From IMG/VR virus record IMGVR_UViG_3300006875_000119, positions 1-27,488 of that record: a stretch of DNA of 27,488 nucleotides; one strand, 5' to 3'. The notes under the pieces were generated by a model. It was not told the origin of the DNA, searched no databases, and worked only from the letters and a program-made list of their open reading frames with translations. This stretch comes from a virus. Of the stretch, positions 15,088 through 20,877 are shown piece by piece (the first letter of the stretch is position 1; each line of letters begins with the position of its first letter). The position numbers and the translations under genes were made by a program.

Positions 15088-15293
15088 TCAGCTTTGTCAG
15101 TCGTGATAAGGAAACGAAAAGTGGCGACAATCAGCACCCAGTTCCAGAAAGTCAAAGAAAAACTAGGAATCAACAAGCCTGCACAAATGCTTACAAGCCA
15201 TGCTTGCAAACACAGCGCGCCAAACCCTACGAGCAACACTGCAATAGTTTTGGACAAGTCCTTAAGCAAGTCGTCAGTTGCTTTGGTAAGCAT
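15084..15293 (-). CDS. Small membrane protein with two predicted helices
   Basis: 69 residues. Two hydrophobic segments, TIAVLLVGFGALCLQAWLVS and WNWVLIVATFRFLI, flank a short loop, with a charged N-terminus (TKATDDLLKDLSK). Family not recognised. It overlaps the gene before by 20 nt and ThyX after by 4 nt. Holin or superinfection-exclusion roles are possible but not supported by sequence alone. Confidence 0.6.
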   Translation of the reverse strand: MLTKATDDLLKDLSKTIAVLLVGFGALCLQAWLVSICAGLLIPSFSLTFWNWVLIVATFRFLITTDKAE

Positions 15294-15600
15294 GGTTGAT
15301 CAGCGAGAGGGGTCGAAGTCGTTGCAAACTGATTGTAGGAGCAATGTTCGTAGCTGAATGCCACCGTACTCGTGCCTTCTTGGCACGTCCGCTCGCATCA
15401 AAACCTTCAATGGTGCCAACAATGGAAGAGGGCATCCACCCTGCTGCTGTACGTTGTACGTACACCACGTCTTGTCCTGGAAGCCATTCATGGTTGCGAG
15501 GAGTGCGAGGGAGCTTGTACGGACGGTAGCCCGTCCCGCATTTTACGGCATCCTTCCCATCATCCACCCGATAAACAAACCGTTTGCCAAATCGCTGCAT
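15274..15600 (-). CDS. Unknown basic protein, SH3/KOW-like centre
   Basis: 108 residues. The centre (WLPGQDVVYVQRTAAGWMPS, IVGTIEGFDASGRAKKARVR) looks like a small five-stranded barrel of the SH3/KOW kind, with a basic N-terminus. Family not recognised. It is the first gene of the reverse unit leading to ThyX, starting 30 nt from the divergent + gene at 15631. Other frames here are open on the + strand but lack good starts. Confidence 0.55.
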   Translation of the reverse strand: MQRFGKRFVYRVDDGKDAVKCGTGYRPYKLPRTPRNHEWLPGQDVVYVQRTAAGWMPSSIVGTIEGFDASGRAKKARVRWHSATNIAPTISLQRLRPLSLINHAYQSN

Positions 15601-15630
15601 GGCTAGGCTAAACGAAACAATGCAAGAGCA

Positions 15631-16005
15631 ATGAACACCTTCTCTATTCCCATTGGCTTAAAATACAATGGTCAAGATTGTATTGGCGTTATGGGGCCTT
15701 TTGAACGCAGCATGGAACGGGACTTTGCTCTCGTTGCCAATAAAAAAGCCCTAAGCGAATGCGGCGATATTGAGAAGCTACGGGAAGTGGCTTGCACAAT
15801 GATGGAAGGCTGGAGCAACATGCAGGAAGCCGTCACTGCCCTAGTAAAAGAGAATCTTGAACTGCGTCAAGCCATGCAAATGCAGCAGTGTGATCTTGAA
15901 GCCGCTGATGCGTTGCTAGGCGAAGCCGGAGAGGCTATTAAGACGCTTGCAGAAAAGCAGCAATCCGCTCAAGCCAAAAAAAATCTTTGGCCGTTTGGCT
16001 GGTAA
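15631..16005 (+). CDS. Unknown coiled-coil protein
   Basis: 124 residues. N-terminal part (TFSIPIGLKYNGQDCIGVMG) is beta-like; residues 45-115 are a long helix or coiled coil (MQEAVTALVKENLELRQAMQ), ending KKNLWPFGW. Family not recognised. It is an isolated + gene between reverse blocks. TAAACG 22 nt upstream fits the -10-like series. Its 3' end overlaps the convergent nuclease gene by 68 nt, unusually long. Confidence 0.6.
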   Translation: MNTFSIPIGLKYNGQDCIGVMGPFERSMERDFALVANKKALSECGDIEKLREVACTMMEGWSNMQEAVTALVKENLELRQAMQMQQCDLEAADALLGEAGEAIKTLAEKQQSAQAKKNLWPFGW

Positions 16006-16300
16006 GAAGAAACACTTTCCATCCACCCATCATTGCCAAATTGAATTTACGAGCATCACGCTCATAACCTGAGCCAGTTACGTGACGGCCACGATTAAAT
16101 GTGCCACCTTGTATCTCAATAAGAGAATGTGAAGACAAATGAGCGAAGTCTGCCCTGTAACGTTTTGAACGCTTGCTTTTTGCATAGCGCTCTTGAAAAT
16201 CAGATTCCCAGGTTGATACGTCGCTGAATTCCCTGGTCAATGGAAGGTCAGGGAAATGCGCTTGCCATAGTTCTAAGAACTGATCTTCAAGAGCGCTCAC
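15938..16300 (-). CDS. PD-(D/E)XK-type endonuclease
   Basis: 120 residues starting at GTG, 3 nt after the deaminase-homolog stop; no ATG is available nearby. Core: YRADFAHLS (Asp51), LIEIQGGTFNRGRHVTGSGY (Glu62-x-Gln64) and YERDARKFNLAMMGGWKVF. This matches a common phage endonuclease pattern (D...E-x-(E/Q/K)GG, GRHxxGxG, then a helix and 'GW.V..lT'). Known relatives are predicted single-domain nucleases, perhaps for recombination intermediates. The 3' end overlaps the convergent 124-residue gene by 68 nt. Confidence 0.75.
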   Translation of the reverse strand: MSALEDQFLELWQAHFPDLPLTREFSDVSTWESDFQERYAKSKRSKRYRADFAHLSSHSLIEIQGGTFNRGRHVTGSGYERDARKFNLAMMGGWKVFLLTSQTAKDFFWLERIAAFLQAS

Positions 16301-16303
16301 TAA

Positions 16304-16888
16304 TTAGACAGCAGCAAACGCTACGTTAGCGCCTTGATTTTGATATTTTCCATCGCCATAGTCTTGAGCTGAGTCGGAATTAAGACGCAAGAACATAACT
16401 TGGACGATGCCCTCGTTTGCGTACACGCGCACGGGGAAAGCCAAAGGATTGACAATAGAGATAGTAAGGTGACCACTCCAGCCAGGCTCAATCGGGCACA
16501 CGTTAAGAATGGTTCCTTGTCGAGCATATGTGCTCTTGCCGTCTGTGATCCCCATTATGTTAGGCGGCATTGTCAAGAGTTCCACACTCACGCCAAGAGC
16601 ATAAGAAAACGGCGGAAGGACGAAGAACATGGAGCCATTCTGCTCAACAGGCGTTGCCTCATACATCAGCTCTTTGTTGAAGGCCTTCACATCCAACGCT
16701 TCAATGGGAGCATTGTTATTGATGACCATAAAGCCCTTTGGGGAAAGGCTCAAATCATATCCAGCATGGCTCAAGCCGTATGAGAGGGCTTTGGTGCCGT
16801 TGGGAAGCTCCCTGGTTTTCTCTGCGACGAAAGGAAAAATAAGATCATTTTCAGCAAGAATGCTGATTTCCTTGTCATTAAGAAGCAT
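16304..16888 (-). CDS. dCTP deaminase homolog lacking the catalytic glutamate
   Basis: 194 residues, full family length. Shared motifs: SYGLSHAGYDLSLS (36-49), ITDGKSTYARQGT (114-126), NVCPIEPGWSGHLTISIVNP (129-148) and VYANEGIVQVMF (155-166). In the family, the strand after 'W.GH' reads (V/I)TLE, with Glu (E138 of E. coli Dcd) activating water. Here the aligned residue is Ser144 (codon TCT). The protein may be a dUTPase-like or otherwise altered family member, or catalytically dead. The ATG follows the T-run of the terminator at 16898-16922, so it needs its own transcript start or readthrough. Followed after 3 nt by the nuclease gene. Confidence 0.82.
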   Translation of the reverse strand: MLLNDKEISILAENDLIFPFVAEKTRELPNGTKALSYGLSHAGYDLSLSPKGFMVINNNAPIEALDVKAFNKELMYEATPVEQNGSMFFVLPPFSYALGVSVELLTMPPNIMGITDGKSTYARQGTILNVCPIEPGWSGHLTISIVNPLAFPVRVYANEGIVQVMFLRLNSDSAQDYGDGKYQNQGANVAFAAV

Positions 16889-16897
16889 GGTTCTGGA

Positions 16898-16922
16898 AAA
16901 AGAAAAGGGCTCTTAAGAGCCC
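16898..16922 (-). terminator. Intrinsic terminator (16-nt perfect palindrome)
   Basis: GGGCTCTTAAGAGCCC (16907-16922) is followed on the - strand by TTTTCTTTTT. It ends the recombination operon. The next reverse gene starts at 16888, about 10 nt further. Confidence 0.8.
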
Positions 16923-16955
16923 CGTTGTCAAGAAAAGAAAAGCTTTAAGAAACGA

Positions 16956-17225
16956 TCAAAACGGATCGTCAGAGAAGCTTTGCTTTGCCTTGTTGCCGTT
17001 GTCCCACATCGAAGCGTAGGCCTTGGGAGAGTTGTCAAGCTTATTGACGGTCACTTGCCCTTTGAAATGAGGGGCAGTATCCTTGTCGCGCTTGTCATTG
17101 TCCCAAAGCGCAAAACGTAGGGAGTAGTTTCCTTGGGGGTTGGTGCCTGCCTTCTTCATCGCGTTCAAGATGTCAGGAGTGAGATCGAGAGTGCCAGAAA
17201 AAGTAGGAGCGTCGCCAGCGGGCAT
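16956..17225 (-). CDS. Candidate single-stranded DNA-binding protein
   Basis: 89 residues from the ATG at 17225, chosen because GAGGA sits 7 nt upstream; a longer frame from 17300 has no such site. Small beta-rich body (PTFSGTLDLTPDILNAMKKA, YSLRFALWDNDKRDKD, FKGQVTVNK) and an acidic tail ending SFSDDPF, like the DDDIPF tip with which bacterial SSBs recruit partners. It lies directly downstream of the exonuclease in a recombination operon. The body is not a clear OB fold by eye, so SSB is a hypothesis from tail and context. Confidence 0.55.
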   Translation of the reverse strand: MPAGDAPTFSGTLDLTPDILNAMKKAGTNPQGNYSLRFALWDNDKRDKDTAPHFKGQVTVNKLDNSPKAYASMWDNGNKAKQSFSDDPF

Positions 17226-17296
17226 TGAGTGTTCCTCAACGGAGTGTAGTAGGCCCTGGAAGGGGCATAAGAAGCATAGCGCTATGAACAGAGGAG

Positions 17297-18097
17297 TCAA
17301 GCTCCACGGTCCATAGAAATTGTTAAGGGGCGCCCGCCTGGGTAGTGCTCAAAGAAGAACTGCTGCACTTTCTGCACCATGATGCCTGCTTGCATAGCAA
17401 GCTCAGCTTCGGAGAGGCTGATAATTTGCGCCTCCTGGCCATTGCCAGTGTCAGGATCATAAATAGCAATGGCGCAATGTGCCTCATTGATTTCAATGTC
17501 ATACATCTGTTCAATAGCTTGCACGTAGGCGCCAAGCTGCATGCGATAGTCGGCTAACTGAGTGTCAGGCTTTTCCTTGTAGCTCGTCTTCCAATCAAGC
17601 AGCGCATAAGCACCGTTGTTCATTTTGGCGAGCATATCAAAAGTACCTGAATAGCCAATTTCTTGTGCTGGATCGTACCAAGCGATGGCGCTTTCAACAA
17701 GCAGTGGACTATCTACGCGTTCAAGAAAGCCCATGATGCTTTCAAAATAAGGCACGTAGTTTTTATGCGAGTCGAGGTGGGCTTGAATGTCTTCACCATT
17801 CCAGAGGTCTTCTAGAACACCGTGAAGCCAATTGCCTCGATCCACAGCATTACGAGTGCGACGATTAGCTTCTTCATCGCCCACCTTCCTGCGCCAGTTC
17901 ATGAGAGCTGCAATCTTGCCAGGCGACGAACACGCGCTCGCAATAGTCGTCACAGAGGGCAAAACATACCCTACGGGGACATTGGGAAAATCGTCGCAGA
18001 CGTAATAGCGTTTCTTGTTCAGTTGAAGCCGATTTGGTTCGTGACGGGAGAACGCTGGCATTTGAAGAGAGGCAAGGCATAGATCGTAACAAGCCAC
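17297..18097 (-). CDS. RecB/Cas4/MGME1-like PD-(D/E)XK exonuclease
   Basis: 266 residues from a GTG at 18097 that overlaps the previous stop (TAGTG); an ATG at 18061 is the alternative. Motifs in order: RGNWLH (87-92, the RecB-family R-G-x-x-x-H helix), ES (135-136), GYSGTFD (148-154), LLDWKTS (166-172; Asp168, Lys170) and YRMQLGAYVQA (184-194; Gln187). These are the motifs of Cas4/RecB-type nucleases. It is probably the resecting half of a phage recombination pair with the annealing protein at 18793-19734. Confidence 0.82.
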   Translation of the reverse strand: MACYDLCLASLQMPAFSRHEPNRLQLNKKRYYVCDDFPNVPVGYVLPSVTTIASACSSPGKIAALMNWRRKVGDEEANRRTRNAVDRGNWLHGVLEDLWNGEDIQAHLDSHKNYVPYFESIMGFLERVDSPLLVESAIAWYDPAQEIGYSGTFDMLAKMNNGAYALLDWKTSYKEKPDTQLADYRMQLGAYVQAIEQMYDIEINEAHCAIAIYDPDTGNGQEAQIISLSEAELAMQAGIMVQKVQQFFFEHYPGGRPLTISMDRGA

Positions 18098-18417
18098 TAT
18101 TTCTCGTTCATGTCCCAGAAATAGTCGCAGCCTTCCTCATCACATGGAGGCGCAGCGAAATAGCTCTGCCAGCGATCTGCAGGCGCCATGTAGCGCCAGC
18201 AGTTTTCTTTAACAGGGCATTCACCCCCCGAGCACATTGCAATGTCAGGCATGAGAATAGTTCGAGCAGTTTGATGAAGAAATTGCTTATCAGCCAAAGG
18301 ATGATTAGCAATGGCTTCAAGAACAGCAGCAATGCGACGATCACTGCTAAGCGTGTCTTCAGGAAAGCTCCAGAACGCTTCATGACAAGCATCAATCAGA
18401 GAGCGATGATTCTGCAC
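18097..18417 (-). CDS. Cys-rich small protein, possible metal-binding
   Basis: 106 residues. Six cysteines lie in the C-terminal half: CSGGECPVKENCWRY, then PPCDEEGCDYFW. The spacing C-x5-C-x5-C ... C-x4-C suggests a zinc- or iron-sulfur-binding unit. I recall similar 'CP.k..C.R' proteins in cyanophages but not a function. It overlaps the gene before by 26 nt and the exonuclease after by TAGTG, so it is part of the recombination operon. Confidence 0.65.
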   Translation of the reverse strand: MQNHRSLIDACHEAFWSFPEDTLSSDRRIAAVLEAIANHPLADKQFLHQTARTILMPDIAMCSGGECPVKENCWRYMAPADRWQSYFAAPPCDEEGCDYFWDMNEK

Positions 18418-18604
18418 GCTTTTCTTCCATCATTTCATGCTCTTCAACCATGGTTTCCATGGAGGCTATTATGCAGCTTTCAAAGAAGCCACAAGCCAAA
18501 ATAAACTGCTTGAAATGTTCAATGATTTCAGGCATGTAAATGTTATGGAAAGAATAAGAAACTTTGGTTTCTCCTTCTTCGTAAAGAAAAGTGAAGCGAC
18601 TCAT
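18392..18604 (-). CDS. Unknown small acidic protein
   Basis: 70 residues from the ATG at 18604, fixed by an ATGA overlap with the tiny membrane-protein gene upstream; a longer frame to 18655 would overlap it. N-terminal part is beta-like (SRFTFLYEEGETKVSYSFHN), then a helix (YMPEIIEHFKQFILACGFFE) and an acidic Met/Glu-rich end. Family not recognised. Confidence 0.55.
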   Translation of the reverse strand: MSRFTFLYEEGETKVSYSFHNIYMPEIIEHFKQFILACGFFESCIIASMETMVEEHEMMEEKRAESSLSD

Positions 18605-18741
18605 GGGAGAATCAGTGAAAGGATAGCCAGGATCGACAGAGCAAGGATCAAGCATGTGAAAGTAACAAGAAGAAACAAGCCAAGAGGATCATTCGCCAAA
18701 AAAGGCGGGAGGAAGCTCAATAACTGGTAGGGCATCATCAT
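18601..18741 (-). CDS. Tiny hydrophobic membrane protein
   Basis: 46 residues opening MMMPYQLLSFLPPFLANDP, then one long hydrophobic stretch (LGLFLLVTFTCLILALSILA) running nearly to the C-terminal LILP. Its TGA overlaps the next ATG (18601-18604). It sits between a hairpin and a coding chain. Three ATG codons in a row leave the exact start uncertain. No family recognised. Confidence 0.5.
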   Translation of the reverse strand: MMMPYQLLSFLPPFLANDPLGLFLLVTFTCLILALSILAILSLILP

Positions 18742-18760
18742 CAATGCAAACTGTTCCAGC

Positions 18761-18782
18761 AAAGGCCCGCGCTAAGCGGGCC
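18761..18782 (-). terminator. Weak terminator or RNA-stabilising hairpin
   Basis: GGCCCGC-TTAGC-GCGGGCC on the - strand, followed by only TTTGCT. It lies between the annealing-protein stop (18793) and the tiny membrane gene. The short T-run suggests partial termination or protection of the upstream mRNA. Confidence 0.5.
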
Positions 18783-18792
18783 GCTGCTAGAT

Positions 18793-19734
18793 CTACTGCT
18801 TTTTTGCAACAAAAGCTTTCATACCATCAATAATGGCAGCAGTATCTTCAAGGCCGCGCACGGCATTGATTTCTTCAGTCATTTCAGCTTTGCTAATGGC
18901 AATTTGCTCTTGCTTTGCCCATAGCGTCATCATTGCTGCGACGACGTTTCCGAAGGCTTGCCAGGTTTTGACTTCCGTGGCGCGAGCAAGTCCAATGCTT
19001 TCAAGAGCAGCTTTGCCTGCAGCCATAGAAGCTTTCTCGTCGGCATAATTCAGAGGATTGGCTTTGCAAACTGCTGTGAGAGCTGCTTTTGCATCGAAGG
19101 ACTCGGGGGCAGAGTCAGGGGCAGAGTCAGGGGCAGAGTCAGAAGTGCCACCAGTAGTTCCCGTCGCAGCCTTCTTGGCCGCACGAGCAGGCTTTGGGAC
19201 ATCTTGCTGCAGAGCAGGCTTCGGTGCTTCTTCCTTAGGGATGTCCTCTCCGGCATAGAGCCGAAGACCAAGGCCCGTAAACGTAGCGATGGCCTTGACG
19301 CTTGCACGTTGGATGTTGTCGCTAATGGCACGACCATCAAGCTGCTGAATGGAATTGTGCTTCCTGTCCATCACTGGAAATACCAGTGCTGGAGTGCGGC
19401 GAATGCCGTCCGTTAGATAGGGGCGAAGAATGAAGGCGCCAGGCTCGCCAAATACGGGCCAGCCAATGGTTTTCTCTTCAAAGGCCACAAAAAGCGTCGG
19501 GAAATGCTCCTTTAAGTAGCGGAAAGCAAAAGGCCACGACAAATAGGATAAGCCTTTATAGTCCTTTTCAATGTGAGAACCAATGCCAGGCGTGTCGTAA
19601 GCAGCTTTAAAAGCTTCAGCGCTGATTTCCAGCGGTGTAAAAATGCCGTTGTAACGGTCGAGCATTGCAGCTTTTGCAGAGTCTTCCATGCAGGAAAAGT
19701 CGGACGGAGAGTAAGTAAAGATGGCGTGGTTCAT
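18793..19734 (-). CDS. DUF1071 / SAK3-type single-strand annealing protein
   Basis: 313 residues. Domain (62-166): LSYLSWPFAFRYLKEHFP, LVFPVMDRKHNSIQ, then AISDNIQRASVKAIATFTGL and LGLRLYAGEDIP. This is the DUF1071 annealing-protein signature (YLSWa.a...l, lPVMD, C/S-VK..a..GLGLyiYAGEDlP). Such proteins coat and pair single strands during phage recombination. Residues 167-212 are a Pro/Ala/Ser linker with an SAPD tandem repeat. The C-terminal 100 residues are helical. It overlaps the previous gene by ATGA, and the exonuclease lies three genes downstream. Confidence 0.8.
   Translation of the reverse strand: MNHAIFTYSPSDFSCMEDSAKAAMLDRYNGIFTPLEISAEAFKAAYDTPGIGSHIEKDYKGLSYLSWPFAFRYLKEHFPTLFVAFEEKTIGWPVFGEPGAFILRPYLTDGIRRTPALVFPVMDRKHNSIQQLDGRAISDNIQRASVKAIATFTGLGLRLYAGEDIPKEEAPKPALQQDVPKPARAAKKAATGTTGGTSDSAPDSAPDSAPESFDAKAALTAVCKANPLNYADEKASMAAGKAALESIGLARATEVKTWQAFGNVVAAMMTLWAKQEQIAISKAEMTEEINAVRGLEDTAAIIDGMKAFVAKKQ
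19106..19141 (+). repeat. 12-bp tandem repeat, three copies
   Basis: GGGGCAGAGTCA occurs three times without mismatch. Read on the coding (-) strand it gives the SAPD repeats of the annealing-protein linker. The unit is a multiple of three, so copy-number change alters linker length without a frameshift. Confidence 0.85.
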
Positions 19735-19922
19735 TCTTCAAGAAAAGCAAAGTGCCAGTCGAGAACATACCGTTCGCTTTCTTCATCAAAAGAGAGATAC
19801 AGGCCAAGCACATCTACTCCGGTATCAGAAGCAAAGCAGTCGAACAAATGAACCACATCATGGTCCAGTTGCTTCATGCGAGCATAAAGCTCAGACGTGG
19901 TGAGATTGGGAAAATTCATCAT
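19731..19922 (-). CDS. Unknown small protein
   Basis: 63 residues from the ATG at 19922 (MMNFPNLTTSELYARMKQLD...); an in-frame ATG at 19973 would give 80 residues but a larger overlap with the previous gene. Helical N-terminal half, then beta-like (VDVLGLYLSFDEESERYVLD) and an acidic end. The stop overlaps the annealing-protein start (ATGA). No family recognised. Confidence 0.55.
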   Translation of the reverse strand: MMNFPNLTTSELYARMKQLDHDVVHLFDCFASDTGVDVLGLYLSFDEESERYVLDWHFAFLEE

Positions 19923-20193
19923 GAAGAGAAGCAACTGCTTTATAGCCAAAGCCCGATGGTTGATATTCGCCATACATGATGACAAACATTTTCTCAGGAG
20001 ATTCTGCCTTGTTAATAAGACTGTCGCCTGGCAACGGCCAGTCGTTTATCACCCTCACGTCAGTGGGTTCTTCAAGGAATTCGGGATCGTAATTTTCAGA
20101 AATTACGCCTTCTTCCCATAGGATCTTCACTTCATTGTCGGGGTGCTCAAGAAGAAATTCTTCGCAAGCAAGCTTGAGCTGAGAAACTTTCAT
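19891..20193 (-). CDS. Unknown small acidic protein
   Basis: 100 residues from the ATG at 20193, fixed by an ATGA overlap with the previous gene. The first half reads KVSQLKLACEEFLLEHPDNE, VKILWEEGVISEN; the pattern of a helix then 'D.eV.i' strands resembles small phage proteins with a ferredoxin-like or DUF-type fold, but I cannot name one. Part of the reverse overlapping chain. Confidence 0.6.
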   Translation of the reverse strand: MKVSQLKLACEEFLLEHPDNEVKILWEEGVISENYDPEFLEEPTDVRVINDWPLPGDSLINKAESPEKMFVIMYGEYQPSGFGYKAVASLHDEFSQSHHV

Positions 20194-20444
20194 GAACAAG
20201 AGCCGCAAAAAATAACACCAAAGAAGCTTCGGCAAGATTTTTCATCTTGCTCTTGATCTTCTTCATCCATAGAAAAACCTGGCAGAGAATTTTCTACTCC
20301 ATTCAAGACGCGAAATTTGATGGGATTCACATCGTCTTCTTTCTTTACGTCAAAGGCATAGTTTTTGCTGTAGGAGCCAATCTCAATGTCGCCATAGTTA
20401 TCAATTGCTTTTTGCAATTGCTTAATCAGCTTTGAAGCCTTCAT
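20190..20444 (-). CDS. Unknown small protein with Cys-containing tail
   Basis: 84 residues from the ATG at 20444, supported by GAGG a few bases upstream and a short overlap with the previous gene. Residues 1-45 (KASKLIKQLQKAIDNYGDIE, IGSYSKNYAFDVK) are a helix-strand unit seen in several phage proteins where 'YGD.ei' follows a helix. A long acidic stretch (DEEDQEQDEK) leads to a hydrophobic Cys-bearing end. No family name. Confidence 0.6.
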   Translation of the reverse strand: MKASKLIKQLQKAIDNYGDIEIGSYSKNYAFDVKKEDDVNPIKFRVLNGVENSLPGFSMDEEDQEQDEKSCRSFFGVIFCGSCS

Positions 20445-20670
20445 AATCCTCAATGGTAATGTCAGAAGTGGAATAATCCTCAATCATGGAGAAAGCGCCA
20501 TCAGAAAGAGTGGCACTACCTTCCCAGACGGGAGTAGAACGAACGAGGCGCTCCACTGTTTCGCTCAAGCTTTGCCTTGCATCATGGGCAATGTTTTTCA
20601 GATGGGTGTAGGCAGTGTCAGTCAAGGTGAAGTGGCGGCTTTTCTTGGGCTCGCCGTGATCAATGGTCAT
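20422..20670 (-). CDS. Ribbon-helix-helix-type DNA-binding protein
   Basis: 82 residues from the ATG at 20670. KKSRHFTLTDTAYTHLKNIA followed by SLSETVERLVRSTPVWEG has the strand-helix-turn-helix layout of ribbon-helix-helix regulators ('F.LT..a...L..iA......S..e.lerLiR'), a version I associate with cyanobacteria and their phages. The acidic C-terminus (IEDYSTSDITIEDYEGFKAD) is separate. Near the head of the reverse operon, it may regulate the divergent region at 20735-20877; this is inference. Confidence 0.65.
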   Translation of the reverse strand: MTIDHGEPKKSRHFTLTDTAYTHLKNIAHDARQSLSETVERLVRSTPVWEGSATLSDGAFSMIEDYSTSDITIEDYEGFKAD

Positions 20671-20734
20671 AGAACAGAGGGCCAAGAAGGTAACCGATGC
20701 TGAAACCGATGATGGCGGCCAGCAATAGCTCCAT
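20660..20734 (-). CDS. Possible 24-residue membrane peptide
   Basis: 24 codons: MELLLAAIIGFSIGYLLGPL then FYDH. Nearly all of it is one hydrophobic helix with a Gly-spaced face. It overlaps the next start by 11 nt, and CGAGG lies upstream. It is too short for coding statistics; position at the operon head and its membrane character are the only support. Confidence 0.4.
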   Translation of the reverse strand: MELLLAAIIGFSIGYLLGPLFYDH

Positions 20735-20877
20735 GGTTTTGCCTCGCGAGGGACATGGCCAATATAGCCGGCATGGCCAGCTCGTCAAGGTTTGAAGCTG
20801 AATCTTGTATAAAGAATTGTTAATGCCTTGCAGCAGCAGGATTCTGGTGCTAGAACACCCCCATCTCACCATCGCCC
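20735..20877. promoter_or_regulatory. Divergent control region between recombination and replication blocks
   Basis: 143 bp without a gene, flanked by divergent operons. TATAAA (20808-20813, +) and TATACA on the - strand overlap at the same spot, giving a possible shared -10 region. TCGCGA lies at its left end. No convincing -35 box, iteron array or origin structure was found by eye. Confidence 0.45.

Noticed and set aside
15296-15611. Several open + frames opposite the gene at 15274-15600
   Set aside because: They lie wholly antisense to a gene that fits the operon by overlap, have no ribosome site and show unlikely composition (many Cys, His and Arg).
20735-20877. Replication origin
   Set aside because: The position is suggestive, but no iterons, strong AT-rich unwinding element or long inverted repeats were seen.
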